From Pseudomonadota bacterium (GTDB taxonomy: Bacteria > Pseudomonadota > Alphaproteobacteria > UBA8366 > JADFVY01): a stretch of 5,705 nucleotides of DNA. How positions within the stretch are numbered: the first letter of the stretch is position 1; each line of letters starts with the position of its first letter. Below, in pieces: positions 1-5,705 of this stretch. Where the stretch lies: NCBI GenBank assembly GCA_030671915.1, contig DAOVHN010000186.1, positions 1 to 5,705 of the forward strand, given 5' to 3'. Below the pieces are notes generated by a model that saw only the letters and a program-made list of their open reading frames with translations, was not told the origin of the DNA and did no database searches. A program made the position numbers and the translations under genes.

Positions 1-437
1 GGAATATAAGGGTTGGCCTCGCTGGTCTCCGGACAAAATAAACATTTCTTCCAAAAACAGCCGCTTGAAGCAGCATATGGCAGGATGAAACCAGGAGCCA
101 GATACATGTTATCTGAGAGCGACGTGTAATCGGGTGTGTACACCCGCCGTGGGGTATCCGACCCCAGTAATGTGAGCAGCGGCTGTTCTCCTTTGCCTGC
201 AATGAGATGATCAACCAGTCCGGAAAACGGATTGCGCCACCCGGGATTTTGCATCCAGGTAGTGATGAGACCGCCACCGACGACGATCTGCATTTTCGGA
301 AATCGCTGCCTGATAAAACCGATCATGGCAAAGGTGCAGAGGGCCTGGCTCAGGTAGTTAAGAGAAAATCCAACCATGACAGGATTTTTTTCTGCCAGTA
401 GTTGCTTCAGACGTTTGCTGAAATAGGGGAAAAAAAT
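1..437 (-). other. Partial B12-binding radical SAM protein segment fused to dsrP
   Basis: About 145 codons in the dsrP frame that do not look like a membrane protein. In ORF numbering, VMVGFSLNYLSQA (288-300) and MQIVVGGGLIT (317-327) resemble the last strands of a cobalamin-binding Rossmann domain. LIAGKGEQPLL (346-356) matches the usual GEGE-like element that follows. GCFWKKCLFC (394-403; Cys395, 400, 403) is a CX4CX2C radical SAM cluster motif of the form seen in B12-dependent radical SAM enzymes. The first half of the cobalamin domain, including the usual N-terminal LINPP-like strand, is absent, and the C-terminal radical SAM barrel runs off the window. The segment is about 51% G+C by hand count, against about 64% in adjacent dsrP. 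Substrate and pathway cannot be told. It may be the remnant of a separate gene, a true fusion partner, or sequence from another organism joined in assembly. The exact boundary is uncertain (about 426-450). Confidence 0.65.
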
Positions 438-1241
438 GTTTTCTTCCGCATGCTCCGCCGCATAGAGATTGGTCAGATGTTGGGTGGCCGTGAAATAAAG
501 CACCGCGGCGATGAAGATTGCCAGCAGTTTGCCCATGCGCCTGAGCAGGTGCGCGCCCAGTGGCCGGCCGGTCCAGGCGCACGACGCCATCGTGACCAGC
601 AGGAAGATCGCCAGTCCGAAGGAAAACGACATGGCGATGAACAGCGGCGCCATCACCGCGGCGTCATAGGCCTCGCGCGCCACCAGGAAGCCGAAGATCG
701 AGCCCGTGCCAGTGGTCAGGGTCAGGCGCCAGAGGAAGGCGACCCAGCCGGCGGCGGTGGCGTAGCGCTGCATGCGGCGTTCCATCTGGAACCACAGATA
801 GACCGCGACTATCACCATGAAGCCGTTATAGAGATAGATGTTCCAGGCGAAGATCGACTTGAAGTTATAGGTCGTCATGGCGACGATCAGCCGGTCCGGC
901 CGGCCCAGATCCAATACCAGGGCCGCCAGCCCGCCCAGCAACAGCGCCAGCGCCAAAAGGCCTGAGAGCCGCGACAAGGGTTTGTAGGCGGTCTTGCCGA
1001 ACACGGACGCGATGGAGGCGACGTTCAGCGCACCGGACGCCGCGACGATCAGGAATACGGCGAAGACATGCGGCATGCCCCAGACGATCTGGTTGTTCAT
1101 CCCGGTCACGTAATGGCCGTTATGTTCCATATACCATGCCGAACCGAGGCCCAGCAGGACGAGCGCGCCGAGGATAGCCAGCAGCAGCAGATAGCCGAAG
1201 CTGCGTCCTTCAATGGTGCGGAAAGCGATTTTGCTGGCCAT
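1..1241 (-). CDS. dsrP: DsrP N-terminal part, in-frame with a radical SAM segment (chimeric ORF, open at window edge)
   Basis: Starts at ATG 1241 with GAGG overlapping the dsrO stop codon. The first 265 or so residues are an NrfD/PsrC-family integral membrane protein, the quinone-interacting subunit of DsrMKJOP. About seven hydrophobic helices are visible (roughly 16-36, 53-80, 92-112, 130-150, 164-188, 197-220, 237-260). The typical DLGRP motif is at 111-115. Position after dsrO supports DsrP. The family normally has more helices and about 400 residues of membrane protein. Here the hydrophobic pattern stops after NLYAAEHA (258-265), and the frame continues as soluble sequence that looks like a B12-binding radical SAM protein. 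I translated the whole frame codon by codon: 413 complete codons from 1241 to 3, without a stop. The DsrP identity of the first part is strong. The single-protein status of the whole ORF is doubtful; it may be an assembly join or a deletion between two genes. Confidence 0.82.
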   Translation of the reverse strand, partial: MASKIAFRTIEGRSFGYLLLLAILGALVLLGLGSAWYMEHNGHYVTGMNNQIVWGMPHVFAVFLIVAASGALNVASIASVFGKTAYKPLSRLSGLLALALLLGGLAALVLDLGRPDRLIVAMTTYNFKSIFAWNIYLYNGFMVIVAVYLWFQMERRMQRYATAAGWVAFLWRLTLTTGTGSIFGFLVAREAYDAAVMAPLFIAMSFSFGLAIFLLVTMASCAWTGRPLGAHLLRRMGKLLAIFIAAVLYFTATQHLTNLYAAEHAEENIFFPYFSKRLKQLLAEKNPVMVGFSLNYLSQALCTFAMIGFIRQRFPKMQIVVGGGLITTWMQNPGWRNPFSGLVDHLIAGKGEQPLLTLLGSDTPRRVYTPDYTSLSDNMYLAPGFILPYAASSGCFWKKCLFCPETSEANPYI

Positions 1242-1250
1242 GGTCCGCCG

Positions 1251-1254
1251 CCTC
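1251..1254 (-). promoter_or_regulatory. Ribosome binding site for dsrP, overlapping the dsrO stop
   Basis: GAGG, 10-13 bases before ATG 1241; its first two bases are the last two of the dsrO TGA stop. This fixes the dsrP start at 1241 and suggests coupling between the two genes. Confidence 0.55.
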
Positions 1255-1999
1255 ACAGGTTCTGGTATCGCACGCCGGGATCGACGCCCAAATCGGCGCG
1301 GATCTGGCGGGTTGCGTAGGCCGCCACGCGTTGCGAGATTTCGCTGTTGGGGTCGTTCAGGTCGCCGAAGGTCATGGCGCCATTGCCGCTGTCGCCGCAG
1401 GCTTCGACACAGGCTGGCGCGGCGCCCGCATCCACCCGGTGGACGCAGAAGGTGCAGCTTTCCACCGTGCCCTTGCCGCGCGGGGCATGGGGTTTCTGGT
1501 CGCTAAGAGTCTCATGGACGAAGGACCGAGCCTTGTAAGGGCAGGCCATCATACAATAGCGGCAGCCGATGCAGATATGCTTGTCGACCAGCACGATCCC
1601 GTCGGCGCGCTTGAAAGAGGCGCCGGTCGGGCAGACATCCACGCAGGGCGGCTCGGCGCAATGCTGGCACATGACCGGCACGGATTTCTCGACACCGTTT
1701 TTTGGGTCGCGGACGCTGACCTTGCGGATCCATTGCGCGTCGGTCGCCGGCCTGCCATGGCCGGTCAGGCCGTTTTCTTCCGCGCAGGCCGAAACGCAGG
1801 CGTTGCAGTCGGCGGTGCACAGGTTGACGTCGATCAGCATGCCCCAGCGGACCTTGCCGGAGGCCGGCTCGTCCAGCCCGCGCGCTTGCGCCTGGCCGAT
1901 GCCGTACAGGGTGACGCCGGGCGCCAGTGTGACGCCCGCCGCGGCCGCGGCCGCGCTCAGAAAGCGCCGACGATCGATATCGAAGCCGTTGCCGCTCAT
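1253..1999 (-). CDS. dsrO: DsrO, Tat-exported periplasmic ferredoxin-like iron-sulfur subunit
   Basis: A 248-residue periplasmic electron-transfer subunit of DsrMKJOP, thought to link DsrJ hemes with the membrane subunit DsrP. A twin-arginine signal is present: DRRRFL at 9-14, then an Ala-rich hydrophobic stretch and a likely AQA cleavage site at 37-39, as expected for a cofactor-loaded exported protein. Sixteen Cys in four groups would bind four clusters: Cys61/65/68/72 (CX3CX2CX3C), Cys111/114/119/123 (CX2CX4CX3CP), Cys143/146/149/153 (CX2CX2CX3CP), and Cys182/185/197/201 (CX2C-X11-CX3C). This is the standard four-cluster ferredoxin pattern of NrfC/HmeA-like partners of NrfD-type proteins. 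The Met at 1999 was chosen because it gives the Tat signal directly, has GGAGA 8-12 bases upstream, and overlaps the dsrJ stop as ATGA. Longer in-frame starts up to 2128 lie inside dsrJ and are unlikely. dsrP begins 11 bp after the stop. Confidence 0.93.
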   Translation of the reverse strand: MSGNGFDIDRRRFLSAAAAAAGVTLAPGVTLYGIGQAQARGLDEPASGKVRWGMLIDVNLCTADCNACVSACAEENGLTGHGRPATDAQWIRKVSVRDPKNGVEKSVPVMCQHCAEPPCVDVCPTGASFKRADGIVLVDKHICIGCRYCMMACPYKARSFVHETLSDQKPHAPRGKGTVESCTFCVHRVDAGAAPACVEACGDSGNGAMTFGDLNDPNSEISQRVAAYATRQIRADLGVDPGVRYQNL

Positions 2000-2427
2000 T
2001 GGCCTGTCTCCGGTTCCGCCGCCGCCGTCATCGGGAAGAGAGTAAGGCGTCTGGCCTGTTTGCCTTCCTCGGGCTTGGTGGCGTGGCACTGGAAGCAATC
2101 GACCTTCACGGCGGCATATTCGTGGCACGAGGCGCAGAATTCGCCCGGTGCGTTGATCGACACCGGCTGGCCGTCGTCATCCGTCGTGGCATGGCAGGCG
2201 ACGCATTCCTTCAGACTGAACTTCTTGGTGCGCACGCCCTGTTGCATGGTCTTGTCGCGCTGGTGCGTCAGCTCCTTCATGTGATAGCGGCGCATATAGT
2301 CTGTATCCGCCACGCACTTGTCGCCCTTGCCCTTCGTGATGGATGGCGCCGGCACGCCGCCGGCTTCCTGCGCCGCCGCTGGTGTGGGCAGGAACATCAT
2401 CGCCAGTATGAAGACAAGGACACGCAT
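1996..2427 (-). CDS. dsrJ: DsrJ, periplasmic triheme cytochrome c
   Basis: A 143-residue triheme c-type cytochrome, the periplasmic heme subunit of DsrMKJOP. A hydrophobic signal sequence (about residues 3-19, ending TPAAA before QEAGG) directs export; in A. vinosum this segment is reported to stay as a membrane anchor. Three CXXCH heme sites are clear: CVACH at 75-79, CASCH at 98-102 and CFQCH at 111-115. Cys38, in KCVADTDYMRRYHM, lies outside the heme motifs and matches by position and context the distal Cys ligand of the unusual His/Cys heme of A. vinosum DsrJ (family knowledge; the equivalence is inferred). The Met at 2427 was chosen because it begins the signal peptide; an AGG lies 8-10 bases upstream and the dsrL stop 8 bp upstream. 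Upstream in-frame Met codons lie inside dsrL and would give no signal peptide. The TGA stop overlaps the dsrO start as ATGA. Confidence 0.93.
   Translation of the reverse strand: MRVLVFILAMMFLPTPAAAQEAGGVPAPSITKGKGDKCVADTDYMRRYHMKELTHQRDKTMQQGVRTKKFSLKECVACHATTDDDGQPVSINAPGEFCASCHEYAAVKVDCFQCHATKPEEGKQARRLTLFPMTAAAEPETGQ
2007..2011 (-). promoter_or_regulatory. Ribosome binding site for dsrO, inside the end of dsrJ
   Basis: GGAGA, 8-12 bases before ATG 1999, lying within the last codons of dsrJ. With the ATGA stop/start overlap it supports the short dsrO start and translational coupling to dsrJ. Confidence 0.65.
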
Positions 2428-2435
2428 CGCTTTGC

Positions 2436-4406
2436 CTACTCGCCCAGGCCCATCTGGATATAACCAGAGGGGCAGACATCCTCGCAGATATGGCAGCCGA
2501 TGCATTTGTTGTAGTCGGTTTCCACGTAGCGGCCCATGGTGCGCTGGTCCTTGGCGACACGGTAGATGGCGTCCTGCGGGCAATAGATCACGCAGTTGTC
2601 GCACTCCACGCACATGCCACAGCTCATGCAGCGGTCGGCCTCCTGCTGGGCCTCTTCCTCGCTCAGCCCGAGGATGCGCTCCTCGAAATGGCCCAGCACG
2701 GCGTCGGGGCCGATATGTTTTTCCTTGCGTTTGCGCCGCGCATCATAGGTCCAGTGGCCGAGGAACAACTCGTCCGCGGGCACGATCTCAACATGGGAGC
2801 GGTCTTCGTAATTATGGACCGCGTAGGTGGCCGCGTCGGTGCCGGTCGCCTGTACATGGTCGTATTCGGCCGGCTCCAGGTGAACTTCCTGCAGTTTTTC
2901 CAGCAGATCATAGTGATGCTTGTCTACCTTCGGCCGCTTCGAGGGCTCCTTGCCGGACAGGATATGGTCGATGCCCTCTGCAGCGACCGAGGCATGGCCG
3001 ATCGCGGTAGTCAGCAGATGCGGCTTGATGATGTCGCCGCCGACAAAAATATCCTCATGGTCCTTAGCTCGATAGAAGGGGTCGGCGGTTATCAGACCGC
3101 GGCCATTGTCGAGATATTCCATGCCGGTCAGGTCGGCGACCTGGCCGATAGCGGCGACGATCAGGTCGCATTCGATATCGAATTCCGGGGTCTCCTTGAC
3201 CGTCATGTTGTTGCCTTCCCACTCGACCTCCTGCACGCGGAGCGCGGTGGCGCGACCATCCTCGCCGACGACGACCGAAACAGGCGCCAGTGAGCTGCGG
3301 ATCTGCACGCCTTCCTGCGTCACATGCTCGATCTCCATCTTGGTGGCCGGCATCTTTTCGACCGGGCGCCGGTAGACAATCGTGACCTCGGCGCCCTGGC
3401 GGTTGGCGACCGTGGCGACGTCGTGGACGACATGGCCCAGCACAACCGTTTCCGGCCGGTCTTTTTCATGGGACTTGGTTATATGGCCCAGGCGCCGGGC
3501 GACCGCCGCCACGTCCATCGCGGTGTCGCCGCCGCCGATGACCAGCACCTTCTCCGCGCCGTGCTTCAGGCGGCCGTCGTTGAAGGCCTCCAGGAAGGCG
3601 ATTCCGCTGATGCAGTTAGGTGCGTCGCCGCCCGGGATGGGAAGCGCCGTGCCGCTCTGCGCGCCGACGCCGACGAAAATAGCGTCGAATTCCTTGCGCA
3701 GGTCATCCATGGAGATATCGACGCCGACCTTGGTGTTCATGCGGGTCTCGACGCCCATATCCAGGATGCGCTGGATTTCGCCGTCCAGTACGTCGCGCGG
3801 AGTGCGGTAACCGGGGATGCCGTAGCGCATCATTCCGCCAAGTTCATCATGGCTGTCCAGGATCGTCACGCCATGGCCCATACGGCGCAGCTGATAGGCA
3901 GCCGCCAGACTGGCGGGGCCGCCGCCGATGCAGGCAATTTTCTTGCCGGTGTCGGGGCCCGCGTCGCGCAGCTTCAGGCCGTGTTCCAGCGCATAGTCGC
4001 CGATATACTGCTCGACCGCGTTGATGCCGACATGATCCTCGACCTCGTTTCGGTTACAGCCGTCCTCGCAGGGCGCCGGGCAGACGCGGCCCATGATCGC
4101 CGGCATCGGATTCGAATCCGACAGGCGGTAGAAGGCATATTCCTGCCAGTTCATGCCGTCGGGCGCCTTTTCGATGCCGCGCGCGATATTCAGCCAGCCG
4201 CGGATATCCTCGCCGGCCGGGCAGCTGCCCTGGCAGGGCGGTGTGCGATGCACATAGGTAGGGCATTTGTGCGATTCGTCGGCGGTGAAGATTTCCTCCT
4301 GCCACGGAAGATGCTCGTTATCGCCGTCCTTATACTTCCGGAACGTCAGTTTGGTTTCGTCCATGTTCCGATTATCCTGATCCTGGTTGCTGTTAGCCCC
4401 GTCCAT
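2436..4406 (-). CDS. dsrL: DsrL, iron-sulfur flavoprotein NAD(P)H:acceptor oxidoreductase
   Basis: Cytoplasmic 656-residue protein that in sulfur oxidisers couples the reverse sulfite reductase DsrAB to NAD(P)H. The architecture is that of glutamate synthase small subunit (GltD) with an added C-terminal ferredoxin domain. An N-terminal Cys-rich region comes first (Cys48, 58, 62, then CPAPCEDGC with Cys109/113/117). The FAD Rossmann motif GGGPASL is at 161-167, with an acidic end at about Asp184. The NAD(P)H Rossmann motif GGGDTAMD is at 291-298, followed by RR at 304-305. AAIGQ at 418 and VGGD at 455 complete the flavin fold. A linker of about 100 residues leads to two [4Fe-4S] motifs, Cys599/602/605/609 (preceded by Cys593 and 596) and Cys635/638/641/645. 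Length fits A. vinosum DsrL. A second in-frame Met15 at 4364 also has an AGGA upstream, so the start is not certain. It sits between dsrK and dsrJ, as in sulfur oxidisers. Whether it prefers NADH or NADPH cannot be told by eye. Confidence 0.94.
   Translation of the reverse strand: MDGANSNQDQDNRNMDETKLTFRKYKDGDNEHLPWQEEIFTADESHKCPTYVHRTPPCQGSCPAGEDIRGWLNIARGIEKAPDGMNWQEYAFYRLSDSNPMPAIMGRVCPAPCEDGCNRNEVEDHVGINAVEQYIGDYALEHGLKLRDAGPDTGKKIACIGGGPASLAAAYQLRRMGHGVTILDSHDELGGMMRYGIPGYRTPRDVLDGEIQRILDMGVETRMNTKVGVDISMDDLRKEFDAIFVGVGAQSGTALPIPGGDAPNCISGIAFLEAFNDGRLKHGAEKVLVIGGGDTAMDVAAVARRLGHITKSHEKDRPETVVLGHVVHDVATVANRQGAEVTIVYRRPVEKMPATKMEIEHVTQEGVQIRSSLAPVSVVVGEDGRATALRVQEVEWEGNNMTVKETPEFDIECDLIVAAIGQVADLTGMEYLDNGRGLITADPFYRAKDHEDIFVGGDIIKPHLLTTAIGHASVAAEGIDHILSGKEPSKRPKVDKHHYDLLEKLQEVHLEPAEYDHVQATGTDAATYAVHNYEDRSHVEIVPADELFLGHWTYDARRKRKEKHIGPDAVLGHFEERILGLSEEEAQQEADRCMSCGMCVECDNCVIYCPQDAIYRVAKDQRTMGRYVETDYNKCIGCHICEDVCPSGYIQMGLGE
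4375..4378 (-). promoter_or_regulatory. Possible ribosome binding site for an internal dsrL start
   Basis: AGGA, 11-14 bases before ATG 4364 (Met15 of the longer DsrL form). Using this start would remove an Asn/Asp/Gln-rich 14-residue leader and leave a 48-bp gap after dsrK. The sequence cannot decide between the two starts. Confidence 0.35.
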
Positions 4407-4412
4407 GGCCGC

Positions 4413-5705
<1,293 letters not shown>

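Noticed and set aside
1..440. The possibility that the low-G+C end is an insertion sequence or other mobile element
   Set aside because: No transposase-like sequence, inverted repeat or target duplication was seen. The frame reads as a B12/radical SAM protein.
358..582. A 74-codon minus-strand frame across the dsrP break, considered as evidence of a frameshift that could restore dsrP
   Set aside because: Its translation is Gly/His/Arg-rich and not hydrophobic, so it does not continue the missing DsrP helices. The dsrP frame itself stays open.
402..965. A 187-codon plus-strand open frame opposite dsrP
   Set aside because: It is Gln/Arg/His-rich and low in complexity, and it mirrors the membrane-protein codons of dsrP on the other strand. 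It crosses the composition break, but no protein family was recognised.
1331..2284. A 317-codon plus-strand open frame antisense to dsrO and dsrJ
   Set aside because: No domain or plausible ribosome binding site was seen, and it is fully explained as the complement of two confident genes.

Overview
The window holds the 3' part of a dissimilatory sulfur metabolism (dsr) operon, read entirely from the minus strand in the order dsrK (5' end outside the window) - dsrL - dsrJ - dsrO - dsrP. This is the KLJOP stretch of the dsrMKLJOP arrangement known from sulfur-oxidising bacteria such as Allochromatium vinosum. The presence of dsrL, the GltD-like NAD(P)H-dependent flavoprotein, between dsrK and dsrJ favours a reverse-Dsr sulfur oxidiser (DsrL-1 type). 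DsrL-2 proteins also occur in some reducing or disproportionating organisms, so direction is inferred and not proven. High G+C in the dsr part (64% by hand count over positions 481-660), the operon layout and the gene spacing suggest a proteobacterium; I cannot name the genus.

Layout, following transcription from high to low coordinates: dsrK (5705 to 4413) is the HdrD-like cytoplasmic iron-sulfur subunit. dsrL (4406 to 2436) is the iron-sulfur flavoprotein oxidoreductase. dsrJ (2427 to 1996) is the periplasmic triheme cytochrome c. dsrO (1999 to 1253) is the Tat-exported ferredoxin-like subunit with sixteen cluster cysteines. dsrP (from 1241) is the NrfD-like integral membrane quinone-interacting subunit. 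Gaps are 6 and 8 bp, then a 4-bp ATGA overlap, then 11 bp, so one polycistronic message with translational coupling is very likely. No internal promoter or terminator was seen. DsrK, DsrJ, DsrO and DsrP, with the off-window DsrM, build the transmembrane DsrMKJOP complex that links periplasm, quinone pool and cytoplasmic DsrC. DsrL works with DsrAB in the cytoplasm.

The odd part is the low-coordinate end. The dsrP frame never stops. At about position 426-450, after roughly seven membrane helices, the NrfD-like sequence ends. The same frame continues without interruption into part of a different protein: the second half of a cobalamin-binding domain followed by a radical SAM cluster motif (CX4CX2C). 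G+C falls to about 51% at the same place. This is either a real gene fusion or deletion, or an assembly chimera. The two halves are each truncated, which makes a chimera or a deletion between two genes more likely than a designed fusion. It is the main item to check in this window.
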